Part shown: positions 12,001 to 23,511 of the stretch, one piece after another
Layout of the letters: the number at the start of each line of letters is the position of its first letter
Numbering within the stretch: the stretch's first letter is position 1
Assembly (NCBI GenBank): GCA_033060915.1
Contig: CM065397.1
Span: 35,119,501 to 35,183,500, forward strand
DNA length: 64,000 nt
Direction of reading: 5' to 3'
DNA from: Euryodendron excelsum
Lineage: Eukaryota > Streptophyta > Magnoliopsida > Ericales > Pentaphylacaceae
Program-made: the position numbers and the translations under genes
Notes under the pieces: model-generated
What the model was told of the DNA's origin: nothing
The model's input: only the letters and a program-made list of their open reading frames with translations
Database searches by the model: none

Positions 12001-12854
12001 AGGGCTAGAACCACTTTAAGAAAGTGGTTTTAAAAACAACAAGGATTGAAAATATGGACCATGTTAGTCACTTTAAATGTAACACTTTCCTAAAGCAACC
12101 CTAGCCATGGAAAGGCTAGAATCACCCTAGGATTGTGGTTTTGAAAACAAGTGTTTGAAAAAGAGATTTTGATGCAATTTTGAAAACAAGTTTGAAAACC
12201 ATTTTGAAAACAACTTTTGAAAACGGTTTTTGGAAGATGCAAGATCATGATATGCACAATCCAATTTTGAGGTCGTGAACATTCAAGGCTAAGGTTTCAC
12301 CACATAATCAAGGAGGCTGAACCCACGTGGTCTCTGGTTAGACTAGAAGAAAGCCCCCGACACGGTGACTCTCCAACAGTCTAATCCTACACATGGACCG
12401 GGAGTCCCCTTGTTTCAAGCATGCAAAGAAAGGGGGGAAAAGAGATGGGGGATTAAAATAGAGAAAACCCAAGTGGGTTGGAAGAGAGAAGAGAGAGGGG
12501 GGAAGTGCGAAAATTTAAATAGGGAGCCTACCATATGTCTTATTTATTTTGCGCGCCGTGCTGTCTTCGGTCTTTGGTCTTCGGTCTTTGTCTTGATCTT
12601 CACCTTCAGTCTTCAAGAGTTGTCTTCAAGCTTTGGATGACAGCTCTTCAAGACTTCAAAGGATGGTTGAAGGCTAGTTTATGAGTGTATGGAGGTGTGC
12701 ATGAGTGTATAGAAGGCTAGGGTTTAATGTATGGTGGCTAGAGTTTGGAAAACCTAAGGTGGCTAGGGTTTAGGGAGTGCACGAGCTCTGCATATCGAAT
12801 TATATGATTTTTAGGTTGAATTTGCGGATCCTTTTCACGTTGAATGAGGCTCTG

Positions 12855-12862
12855 TATTTATA
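12855..12862 (-). promoter_or_regulatory. TATA box, B 3' LTR
   Basis: TATAAATA on the minus strand. Confidence 0.6.
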
Positions 12863-12900
12863 GAGGGAGGAATACACTGGCGCCAGGCCAAATATTGGCT

Positions 12901-12923
12901 TGGCACCACTAGTAGTGGCGCCA
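12901..12923. promoter_or_regulatory. GGCGCC-type palindrome, B 3' LTR
   Basis: TGGCACCACTAG followed by TAGTGGCGCCA is the palindrome with one arm mutated. It lies about 40 bp upstream of the TATA box on the sense strand. Confidence 0.55.
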
Positions 12924-13229
12924 ACCAATTAGGAAACTATTAAGGTCGGCAAGCAACGTATCTTTGACTAGATTTCGGCACCTATACTAGTGACTACCAT
13001 GCAATTTTTAGCCTGGCTTCACTAGGAGTGGCTTCGGAAAGTCCGGGAATGATTTCGAGGAACCGGGAATGACCTGGAAGGCCGGAAAAGAGTAGGAACA
13101 CCTAAAATAATGTCCTAGAGGTATTTGGCTTGAAAAGTGAGGATAGGATGTGTCGGAAGGGTTGACCAGGCCTTTAGGGGCAAAACGGTCAATTGGACCG
13201 GAAAACTCCCGGGACAGACTCGGACTATC

Positions 13230-13660
13230 CCGGAAGAAGACTTGGGATCTGGAAACATTATTCAAAATGTTCCCAGAGGTTGCCGGTTTGATTCCCAGAG
13301 CCGGCGTGGTCGGAAAAAGAGATCGGCCCACCAGGGGCAAAACTGTCATTTTGTACCGGATTGACCAGAACTGACTCAGAATGATCCGGAAAGGTAAAGG
13401 GAGGTTGAGAACACTATAAAAAGTAGTCTCAGGACATTACCGGTTTGATACCCAGAGCCGGTGTGGTCAGAAAAGGTGACCGGCCCACTAGGGGCAAAAC
13501 GATCATTTTGTATTGGGTTGGCTGGAATTGACTCGGAATGATCCGAAAAGGTAAAGGAAGGTTGAGAATACTATAAGAAGTAATCTCAGAGGGTTACCGG
13601 TTTGATACCCAGAGCCGGTGTAGTTCCCGGGGCGTTCGGACGCCTAGGGGCAAAATGGTC
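13230..13660 (-). repeat. U3 repeats of about 157 bp, three units (B 3' LTR)
   Basis: Each unit carries CCGGTTTGAT(A/T)CCCAGAGCC and then a GGGGCAAAACGGTCATTTTG-type motif. Copies begin near 13280, 13440 and 13595. Confidence 0.75.
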
Positions 13661-13877
13661 ATCTTGACCAGAAAGGCTCCGAAAAGGTCCAAAGGGCAGT
13701 TTGGTTATTTTTCACCGAAGTGGGCTAACAAACACTGGTGTTGACCTGGGTTTTGAGTGTTTCCGCCACTCTGACGGTGGTCGTCGTGACACAGGGGTTT
13801 GTTGGCAATTCCCTATATCGACCTATTCGTGAGTATTTCCGCTACTCTAACGGTTTTGTGAGTAGTTTCGCTACTCG

Positions 13878-16800
13878 GACCGTCTTGAGGAATAAACTGT
13901 CTAGAGAGAGGGATTGGAAAGGGGACTTATAGTCTCCGAAATGACGTGCCTGGGTTGGAACCGTCTCGAGGAATAAACTGTCCTGAGGGAGGGATTGGAA
14001 AGGGGTCATACCGTCTTCGAGGAGACGTGCTTGGATTGGAACCGTCTCGAGGAATAAACTATCTCGAGAGTGGGATTGGAAAGGGGTCTTACCGTCTTCG
14101 AAAAAACGTGCCTGAATTAGAACCGTCTCGAGGAATAAACTGTCCCGAGAAAGGGATTGGAAAGGGTCTTACCGTCTCCGAGGAGACGTGCCTGGATTGG
14201 AACCATCTCAAAGAATAAACTATCTCGAGAGTGGGATTGGAAAGGGGACTTATCGTCTCCGAAGAGACGTCCCTGGATTGGAACCGTATCGAGGAATAAA
14301 CTGTCTTGAGAGAGGGATTGGAAAGGGGCCTTACCGTCACGAGGAGACGTGCCTGGATTGGAACTGTCTCGAGGAATAAACTGTTCCGAGAGAGGGATTG
14401 GAAAGGGGTCTTACCGTCTCCGAGGAGACGTGCCTTGATTGGAACTGTCTCGAGGAATCAACTATCCTGAGAGAGGAATTGAAAAGGGGTCTTACCGTCT
14501 CCGAGGAGATGTGCCTGGATTGGAACCGACTCGAGGAATAAATTATTCCGAGAGAGGGATTGGAAAGGGGTCTGACCGTCTCTAAGGAGACGTGCCTGGA
14601 TTGGAACCGTTTCGAGGAATAAACTGTCTCGAGAGATCGATTGGAAATGGGTCTTACCATCTACGAGGAGACGTGCCTGGATTGGAACCGTCTCGAGGAA
14701 TAAACTGTCTCGAGAGATCGATTGGAAATGGGTCTTACCATCTACGAGGAGACGTGCCTGGATTGGAACCGTCTCGAGGAATAAACTGTCTCGAGAGAGG
14801 GATTGGAAAGGGGACTTACCGTCTCCGAGGAGACGTGCCTGGATTGGAACCGTCTCGAGGAATAAACTGTCTCGAGAGAAGGATTGGAAAAAGGTCTTAC
14901 CGTCTCCGAGGAGACGTGCCTGGATTGGAACTGTCTCGAGGAATAAAGTGTTCCGAGAGAGGGATTGGAAAGGGGTCTTACCGTCTCCGAGGAGACGTGC
15001 CTTGATTGGAACCGTCTCGAGGAATAAACTATCCCGAGAGAGGAATTGAAAAGGGGTCTTACCGTCTCCGAGGAGATGTTCCTGGATTGGAACCGTCTCG
15101 AGGAATAAATTATTCCGAGAGAGGGATTGGAAAGGGGTCTTACCTTCTCTAAGGAGACGTGCCTGGATTGGAACCGTTTCGAGGAATAAACTGTCTCGAG
15201 AGAGGGATTGGAAAGGGGACTTACCGTCTCCGAGGAGACGTGCCTAGATTGGAACCGTCTCAAGGAATAAACTGTCCCGAGAGAGGGATTGGAAAGGGGT
15301 CTTATCGTCTCCGAGGAGACGTGCCTGGATTGGAACCGTCTCGAGGAATAAACTCTCACGAGAGAGGGATTGGAAAGGGGTCTTACCATCTCCGAGGAGA
15401 CGTGCCAGGATTGGAACCTTCTCGAGGAATAAACTATCCCGAGAGAGGGATTGGAAAGGGGTCTTGCCGTCTACGAGGAGACGTGCCTGGATTGGAACCG
15501 TCTCGAGGAATAAACTGTCTCGAGAGAGGGATTGGAAAGGGGTGTTACCATCTCCGAGGAGATGTGCCTGGATTGGAACCGTCTCGAGGAATAAACTGTC
15601 CCGAGAGAGGGATTGGAAAGGGGACTTACCGTCTCCGGGGAGACGTGCCTGGATTGGAACCGTCTTAAGGAATAAACTGTCTCAAGAGAGGGATTGCAAA
15701 GGGGTCTTATCGTCTCCGAGGAGTCGTGCCTGGATTGGAACCGTCTCGAGGAATAAACTGTCTCGAGAGAGGAATTGGAAAGGGGTCTTACCATCTCCGA
15801 GGAGACGTGCCTGGATTGGAACCGTCTCGAGGAATAAACTATCCCGAGAGAGGGATTGGAAAGGGGTCTTACCGTCTCCGAGGAGACGTGCCTGGATTGG
15901 AACCGTCTCGAGGAATAAACTATCTCGAGAGAGGGATTGGAAAGGGGTCTTACCGTCTCCGAGGAGACGTGCCTGGATTGGAACCGTCTCAAGCAATAAA
16001 CTATTCTGAGAGAGGGATTGGAAAGGGGTGTTATCGTCTCCGAGGAGACGTGCCTGGATTGGAACCGTCTCGAGGAATAAACTGTCCCGAGAGAGGGATT
16101 GGAAAGGGGTCTTACCGTCTCCGAGGAGACGTGCCTGGATTGGAACCGTCTCCAGGAATAAACTATTCTGAGAGAGGGATTGGAAAGGGGTGTTATCGTC
16201 TCCGAGGAGACGTGCCTGGATTGGAACTGTCTCGAGGAATAAACTGTTCCAAGAGAGGGATTGGAAAGGGGTCTTACCGTCTCCGAGGAGACGTGCCTGG
16301 ATTGGAACCGTCTCCAGGAATAAACTATTCTGAGAAAGGGATTGGAAAGGGGTGTTATCGTCTCCGAGGAGACGTGCCTGGATTGGAACTGTCTCGAGGA
16401 ATAAACTGTTCCAAGAAAGGGATTGGAAAGGGGTCTTACCGTCTCCGAGGAGACGTGCCTGGATTGGAACCGTCTCCAGGAATAAACTATTCTGAGAGAG
16501 GGATTGGAAAGGGGTGTTATCGTCTCCGAGGAGACGTGCCTGGATTGGAACTGTCTCGAGGAATAAACTGTTCCAAGAGAGGGATTGGAAGGGGGTCTTA
16601 CCGTCTCCGAGGAGACGTGCCTTGATTGGAACCGTCTTGAGGAATAAACTATCCCGAGAGAGGAATTGGAAAGGGGTCTTACCGTCTCCGAGGAGATGTG
16701 CCTGGATTGGAGCCGTCTCGAGGAATAAATTATTCCGAGAGAGGGATTAGAAAGGGGTCTTACCATCTCTGAGGAGACGTGCCTGGATTGGAACCGTTTC

Positions 16801-18128
16801 GATGAATAAACTGTCTCGAGAGAGGGATTGGAAATGGGTCTTACCATCTCCGAGGAGACGTGCCTGGATTGGAACCGTCTCGAGGAATAAACTGTCACGA
16901 GAGAGGGATTGGAAAGGGGACTTACCATCTCCGAGGAGACGTGCCTGGATTGGAACCGTCTCAAGGAATAAACTGTCCAGATAGAGCGATTGGAAAGGGG
17001 TCTTATCGTCTCCGAGGAGACGTGCCTGGATTGGAACCGTCTCGAGAAATAAACTATCTCGAGAAAGGGATTGGAAAGGGGTCTTACCATCTCCGAGGAG
17101 ACGTGCCTGGATTGGAACCGTCTCGAGGAATAAACTATCCCGAGAGAGGGATTAGAAAGGGGTCTTGCCATCTCCGAGGAGACGTGCCTGGATTGGAACC
17201 GTCTCGAGGAATAAACTGTCTCGAGAGAGGGATTGGAAAAGGGTCTTACCGTCTCCGAGGAGATGTGCCTGGAATGGAACCGTCTCGAGGAATAAACTGT
17301 CCCGAGAGTGGGATTGGAAATGTGTCTTACCATCTCTGAGGAGACGTGCCTGGATTGGAACCGTCTCGAGGAATAAACTGTCCCGAGAGAGGGATTGGAA
17401 AGGGGACTTACCGTCTCTGAGGAGACGTGCCTGGATTGGAACCATCTCAAGGAATAAGCTGTCCCAAGAGAGGGATTGGAAAGGGGTCTTATCGTCTCTG
17501 AGGAGACGTGCCTGGATTGGAACCGTCTCGAGGAATAAACTCTCTCGAGAGAGGGATTGGAAAGGGGTCTTACCATCTCCGAGGAGACTTGCCTGGATTG
17601 GAATCGTCTCGAGGAACAAACTATCCTGAGAGAGGGATTGGAAAGGGGTCTTACCGAATCCGAGGAGACGTGCTTGGATTGGAACCGTCTCGAGGAATAA
17701 ACTATCTCGAGGGAGGGATTGGAAAGGGGTCTTACCGTCTCCGAGGAGACATGCCTGGATTGGAACCGTCTCGAGGAATAAACTGTCCCGAGAGAGGGAT
17801 TGGAAAGGGGTCTTACCGTCTCCGAGGAGACGTGCCTGGATTGGAAACGTCTCAAGGAATAAACTATCCCGAGAGAGGGATTGGAAAGGGGTTTTACCGT
17901 CTCTGAGGAGACGTTCCTGGAATGGAACCGTCTCGAGGAGTAAACTGTCTCGAGAGAGGGATTGGAAGGGGGTCTTTCCATCTCCGAGGAGACGTGCCTG
18001 GATTGGAACCGTCTCGAGGATAAACTGTCTCGAGAGAGGGATTGGAAAGGGTTCTTACCATCTCTGAGGAGGCGTGCCTGGATTGGAACCGTCTCGAGGA
18101 ATAAGCTGTCTCGAGAGAGGGATTGGAA
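13878..18128 (-). repeat. 81-bp minisatellite, about 52 units (B 3' LTR)
   Basis: The monomer is 81 bp and contains the 16-bp palindrome CGTCTCCGAGGAGACG and usually one or two CTCGAG sites. Because 81 is divisible by 3 and most units lack stops, four frames stay open for long stretches, including an 836-codon minus-strand ORF (15471-17981). The encoded 27-residue repeat matches no protein family I know. Higher-order structure is visible: 162-bp dimers at 16151, 16313 and 16475, and a multi-unit block repeated at 14534, 15101 and 16721. Confidence 0.95.
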
Positions 18129-18326
18129 TTGGAATAAGAAAGGACAATGCCCTTAAGGGCATTTTGGTCATTTTGCCTCTATTTGGGCCTGGCTGTCTCG
18201 CGAAGCGATGTGAAGGCGGGATTTGGACTTAGAAAGGTTGTTTCGATAGGAATATGCCCACAATGACTTGAAAACAAGTCTTAACGGAGTGTAGACTGCC
18301 TAGCGGTCAAAAATGTGGTGCTTACA

Positions 18327-18349
18327 GCTGCCCCTCTTTTTCTGTCTTT
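18327..18349 (-). other. Polypurine tract of B
   Basis: On the minus strand, AAAGACAGAAAAAGAGGGGC leads directly into AGC and then the 3' LTR start. The T2 PPT at 58811-58833 is nearly identical. Confidence 0.8.
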
Positions 18350-18527
18350 GCTTGTCGAAGATTGAAAACGATAAGAGTAAGAGTCCCATGTTGACCGCGA
18401 GGCAGTCGGAGGGACAGACATTGATAATCTTTCGACAACGGGGGTCGAAAATGGATAACGGGCCAAAAAGGCCTTCGAAAACGAGTTTTGGCGGGAAAAT
18501 GGGCAAAACTGCCCAGAATTTGCAACT

Positions 18528-18587
18528 GGCGCCACTAGCAGTGGTGCCTTCGGCAGAAAATGCCTAGCGCCTCTGCTAGTGGCGCCA
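18528..18587. promoter_or_regulatory. Pair of GGCGCC-type palindromes upstream of the B antisense gene
   Basis: The first, 18528-18548, is GGCGCCACTA-G-CAGTGGTGCC. The second, 18567-18587, is AGCGCCTCTG-C-TAGTGGCGCC. They lie 125-185 bp before the ATG at 18712 and match the motif upstream of the LTR TATA boxes. No TATA box was seen nearby. Confidence 0.6.
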
Positions 18588-18711
18588 GGATTGAAGTTAA
18601 AACCAAAAAATTCTGGTTCGAACGCTTACGGGATTTGAAGAGTTTTTGGAGAATCCGAGAGTCTTCAAGTTGAAATCGACTTGAACCTTGAAGGAGCACT
18701 CCTTGGGGACT

Positions 18712-21357
18712 ATGGGTGATTGTCAGAAGAAGACCACGTCGCCGGAAAAGTCGCCGGAAAAGTCGCCGGAAGAGAAGATTTCGTCAGAGAACTTTCAAAA
18801 GGTGAGTTTTCAAATATTTGTTGATTTCGATGTGTAGAACTTCGTTTGAATCATGTGAATAGTGGAAATTGATGTTTTGATATGTTTTGAACAATTTGGT
18901 GATGTTGTTTTTGCATTTTGATGGTTGTTTGATTGAATTTGAATGATTATATGCGAATATGTGAAGGGGGTTTTCTGCAAGAATAGGAAATTTGTTCCTA
19001 CAAGCATGAGTATTGGGTTTTCTGGCTATGTTTTTGTGCAATATGCCTTAGAAAAATGTGTTTAACAATCGTATGAAGTTTCGTGATTTTTTGAAAACTC
19101 GGTGAATTTTTGATTTTTTTGAAAAATAAAAAAATATTTAAAAAATTAGAAAAAATTAGAAAATTCAAGAAATTGATGAAACTTTTAAAGTTTGAAATTT
19201 GGAAAAAGATTGGAATATTTTGAAAACATTTGAGGTGATTTTGAAAAATTTCGGAAGACGTTTGAAAACCATTGATTTATTTGAAAAATAAAACGTGTTT
19301 TGAAAATTTTGAAAAATTGAAAAATGTGCCCGGGTGCCATTGTCATGTGATTGTTGGAAAGTGCACACTTCGTATTTCATGTTGATGTCATGGGTGTTGT
19401 AGGGGCCATTTTTAAACGGGACTCTGCCGAAATTTTTTTTAGAAATTTGGAAAGAGTTGGTTAAAACTTTAGAAATAAAATCTTTTTGAACGAAAAAGAC
19501 GGAAAACTCTTGAGATGTGATTTGAAGTTGGAAAATCAAGATGCGTAGAAATTTTGTTTTTGATTTGTTATTCGAAATCCTTCATTTGTTTTTCTTGTGT
19601 TAATCGTTTATTTTATTTTACTGTTATTTAAACTGCATGGATGGTATATTAATATCACTTACCTTGACTTACTTTTTCAGGATGGCAGATGGAGTTTTGA
19701 GTCGGCTGAGAGCCTGGCACAGTAGTTACCCTCTAGATGAGCAGGATATCTTTCGTCGGTCCTTTGGTCGGGTGGCTTCACTTCTATCAGTGCGGCTTAT
19801 TCCCGGACTCATGGAGGCAGTGATCCCTTTCTGGCAGCCGGAATTGTCTCTTTTCCGCTTTGGAGAGTGTGAGCTTACCCTTACTCCTCACGAGTATGGG
19901 TTCCTTCTTGGTTTCTGAGATGTTTCTACTGACATTGTGGGACCCCTCTTTCCTGGTGGTTGTATTACAGTGGTTTCGTCTCAGCTCGGATTTAGACGTG
20001 CAGTTCTTTCGTCTTCTTCTTTGCCCCAATTTCCCTATGTCCCAGCAGAGTTCCTCTTTTCCCGTTTTGAGTTTCCTATGGGTATGCGAGTTCATTTAGG
20101 TGAGTGGCACACCTCCCAGGATTGGGCTATTTCTCGTATGGTTGCCTTAGCCTTGCTTCTGCTAAACTTTTTGGTGTTCCCCCGAGAAGATGATTTAGTG
20201 GACTATCGACTCTGTGCACCGCTGGCCTTGATCCGTAAGGGGCATTCCTATGCTCCTATGATTGTAGGGGAGACCTTCATGAGTCTTACGAGATTCCAGC
20301 AGACCCTTGACGCTCGTTTCCACGGATGCGCTACTCTCTTCCAACTCTGGGCGATTAGTCATTTGTTTGTTACACCTTTGTTTCAGCACACGTGGTATCC
20401 TGAGCTCGATCATGTACATTCCCTGGCAAGATCTCAGGGTGTCATGGCAGATGAGGGGAGATTTCCACAGACCGCTGCATCCTGGGCTGACTATCTTCAG
20501 AGCATGAGGTCAGGCACAGTCAGGTGGTATTCAGGGCTGGTTGGTAGGTATTGCTTGAGAGTTCGGCCTTCCGGGAGAGCTTTCGTGCCCCTAGCAGGCC
20601 TGCGGGGCATTGCCCCTTTCTTCGGGATTCGGGTTCTATGACAACTTGGTAGGAGTCAAGATATCCCTTTTTTAGCTTCTGCAGCCGAGTTTACTCTTGT
20701 CTTTGAGGCGTCGATTCTTAGAGCATTGGTGGAGAAAGTTATGGATATATGGAGATCTTTGCTTCCTCACGTTGATGATGATGGTCCCTTCTCTGACATG
20801 CCCCCTGCGACCAAGGCCTATCATTATTGGCTTTGACGCTACATGCTGGGTCCTAATAGACTTGGGGATTTTCTCATTGAGACTCCTTTACCTCCCGTAG
20901 GGTATACTGACTTCTTAACTGCTATGATTGTTCAGGGACGTCGTCACAGACGGGAAAACTGTCGTCTGATACGGATGTTGCATGACCGGTTGAGGATGAG
21001 AGACGCTAAGATAGTTTTACTGGAGAGGCAGTTAACAGCAGCCAGATCGACACATGATGACCCACCTTTGGGTGTTGTGAGGGTCCGCAGGCGGCCACGA
21101 GGCGTTCTAGGCAGTTCTCCTTCCCTGGAGGGTGATGTGATGGATGGCCCGTCCGGGAGACTGTGGAGTCCCTTATTCGAGAGAGGGACATGCTTCTAGC
21201 TAGATGTGCGGACTTTGAGCGAGGCCGGCCTAGGTCTTCTGCTGCTGGTACTTCTTCGAGTGCTCTTCTTGTGACCGGCGAGCCAGTGGATCCCTGCATA
21301 GCTGATTCCTCCTCTGATGACGACGGGGAGCGATATATTTTTGCCCCTCGCTCTTAG
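18712..21357 (+). pseudogene. Antisense spliced gene of B, DUF7745-like protein
   Basis: It runs opposite to the element's own genes, starting beside the 3' LTR. Exon 1 is 18712-18801, ending in AAAAG|GTGAGT. The intron is 18802-19680 (879 bp), ending in CTTACTTTTTCAG. Exon 2 is 19681-21357, with ATG at 19682. Exon 2 contains FWQPELSLFRFGECELTLTP, ARFHGCATLFQLWAISHLF and VRPSGRAFVPLAGLRG; from memory these resemble the plant DUF7745 family. A coiled-coil-like basic segment (REN...RLRMRDAKIVLLERQL) and an acidic tail (DSSSDDDGE) follow. In-frame TGA stops occur at 19916, 20639 and 20834, and there is a frameshift near 21150. One extra base at the end of exon 1 puts it out of frame with exon 2 compared with T2. 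The function is unknown. Confidence 0.65.
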
Positions 21358-21731
21358 ATTTGCTGATTTCTGCATTTGTAGAAAAACATACTTTGTTTAG
21401 TATTATGCCTCTTTTATCTTATGAATTCATGACCTCCTGGGGTTTTGGTATAATTTCCTTGCATGATTAGTATAGTAACAAATTTGGGAAAAATTAAATG
21501 AGAATTGCAGTTTGAAAAAAATAACTCCCCTTTGTTTGATTCTTTGACTCACTGACTGTTCTGCGAAAGGAACCTCTACTTCCTTTAACCCTAACTGGGC
21601 TAAACCGGAGAATGCCTTTCAAGACGCCTTTCGACTTTTACACCGTTGCTTTCATACCTTAACTTCTGGGGAATGTAGTAGCTCGAGCTATTTCTTATAT
21701 CTAAATCTCTTACTCCCCCCCCCCCCTCCCG

Positions 21732-21762
<31 letters not shown>

Positions 21763-22587
21763 ATTTTTGCTACTAGTGCCCCTGAGGGTTTTCACGAATC
21801 CCAGCTCTGTCATTTTTGCACCAAGGCGCCTTTGCAGGTTTTCGCCAGGTTCGACAATTTTGTATCTTGCCACATCCCTACCTTTTTACCTACGGCGCCC
21901 TTCCGGGTTTTCACCGCATCCTCGGGAAGTGCTTAACTTTTCTCTCTTCTTTCTCTCTCTTTCCTCAGCTTGGTCTCGAGTTTCTGTTGAGAAGCGCCTA
22001 AACGCTACTTACATCATTCTCCAGCCAATGGCATATTTAGTAAGCTCATTTGGACTAATCAATTTAACTCCAATCTGAGCGGACTTTTAGGGGTTATGGT
22101 TTTGGTATTTACTTTCGAAAGAAAAGGAAAAGGCTTAAGCCTACCACTCTACTAGTGATCACCTTTGATAGTTTTTGGTTCAATGGCACTTTTTCTGCAT
22201 AGTCCCATCTTTCCTTGGGTATCTCATTGCACGCCTTTTTTTTTTTTTGCCAATGACGTTAATACCAATATTTGAGCGAACTTAAAGTAGTACTTCAAGG
22301 CTTTTTTTTTTTTTTTTGCTATTCTCAGTGCCTCTACTTAACATGATCGCTTTATTGGGGGAATGTTCCTGAAAGAAAGTAACCGGCTCTAAAGGTTTGA
22401 CAAATGTTATATATATATATGCATTTTAATTGGACAGAAAATGAAATAAGGGCCCCTCGTCATCTTGGAATTAGATCATTTAGTCCATAGAGCTTTAACC
22501 TTAAAACACTACCTTATTGATTAATGGAGAATGAGGAGAGTAGGTTTTATTGCTTCTTCACAAAAACCAAAGGTCTAGCTTTCGGAA
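21358..22587. other. B spacer between pol and the antisense gene
   Basis: No conserved ORF is seen. It holds a C run followed by a T run (about 21715-21759), two more T runs (about 22238 and 22302) and a short AT repeat (about 22408). The minus strand has repeated GAAAACC-(C/T)...GGCGCC segments (about 21780-21910). Confidence 0.6.
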
Positions 22588-23511
22588 TCATATGTAGTAG
22601 TGTTTGACAGCATCTGAATTCAATGGGCTAGGAAATTCTTGGCCATCCATTTCCTCCAAAACGAGAGCTCCTCCAGACAAGACTTTCTTTACCATAAATG
22701 GCCCTTTGTAGTTTAGAGCAAATTTTCCCTATGCTACCTCCTGATGGGGGAACACCTTCTGGAGCACCAAATCTCCCTGCTGGAATGATCGAGGTCGTAC
22801 CTTCTTATCAAATATTCTGGCCATTTGCCTTCTGTAACATTGAGCATGATAAACTGCAGCTAGCCGCTTCTCATCCAGCAAACAGAGTTGGGCATATCGG
22901 TTTTTAATCCATTCTGCTTCGTCTAACTTGGTTTCTGTTAAGATCCGTAAAGAAGGAATCTTAATCTCAACAGGGATGACTACCTCGGTGCCGTAAACTA
23001 GCTCAAAAGGGGTGCTTCCGGTGGAGACCCTCATAGTAGTTCGGTAAGCCATCAATGCAAACGGAAGTTTCTCATGCCAATCTTTGTAATTGTCAATCAT
23101 TTTTCGGAGTATTCTCTTAATGTTCTTGTTGGCTGCTTCTACTGCCCCATTCATTTGGGGTCGGTAAGTGACCGAATTCCGGTGAGTAATGCGAAATGTT
23201 TGGCATAGCTTTGATATCAATTTGTTGTTTAGATTGGAAGCATTATCAGTAATGAGTGACTCGGGAATCCCATACCGGCAGATGATGTAATTTTTTATGA
23301 ACCTTTCTACGACCTTCTTGGTGACATGGACATAAGAGACGGCTTCCACCCATTTAGTGAAATAATCAATGGCGACCAGGATGAAACGATGGCCGTTGGA
23401 AGCTTTAGGAGTGATGGGACCAATCATATCTATCCCCCACATAGAAAAAGGCCATGGGGCTGACATAGAATGGAGCTCAGTCGGTGGTGCTTTGATCTTA
23501 TCCCCATGTAT
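22588..23511 (-). pseudogene. pol: B integrase core and C-terminus
   Basis: Integrase joins the cDNA to host DNA. The catalytic triad is visible: Asp in WGIDMIGPI, Asp in LITDNASNL and Glu in NGAVEAANK. These are followed by KLPFALMAYRTT and GSTPFELVYGTE. The C-terminal SH3-like part (GKFALNYKGPFMVKK) lies after an in-frame TAG at 22729-22731, and the natural end is a TGA at 22588-22590, after a typical Tat C-terminus. The N-terminal HHCC finger is in the upstream entry, separated by a TAG at 23512-23514. Confidence 0.88.

Larger units (their letters stand above)
9421..18326 (-). repeat. B 3' LTR, expanded to 8.9 kb
   Basis: Read on the minus strand, U3 runs from 18326 to about 12850, with the 81-bp minisatellite, 157-bp-type repeats and a palindrome. 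The TATA box is at 12862-12855, and a long R-U5 runs to 9421. The excess over the 5' LTR is 3484 bp, which equals 43 copies of 81 bp to within one base. Confidence 0.93.

Noticed and set aside
15471..17981. A long repeat-protein gene (836 codons)
   Set aside because: It is the 81-bp satellite read in a stop-free frame; several frames on both strands are open at the same place and no start or splice context supports a gene.
13878..18128. CRISPR-like or other direct-repeat array with spacers
   Set aside because: The units are contiguous 81-bp tandem copies without unique spacers, and they sit inside a plant LTR.
19637..19918. Separate short plus-strand gene
   Set aside because: It is exon 2 of the antisense gene; the frame continues past the TGA at 19916 into homologous sequence.
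21688..21873. Small basic ORF on the minus strand
   Set aside because: It reads through the poly-T/poly-C tract; no conservation is visible.
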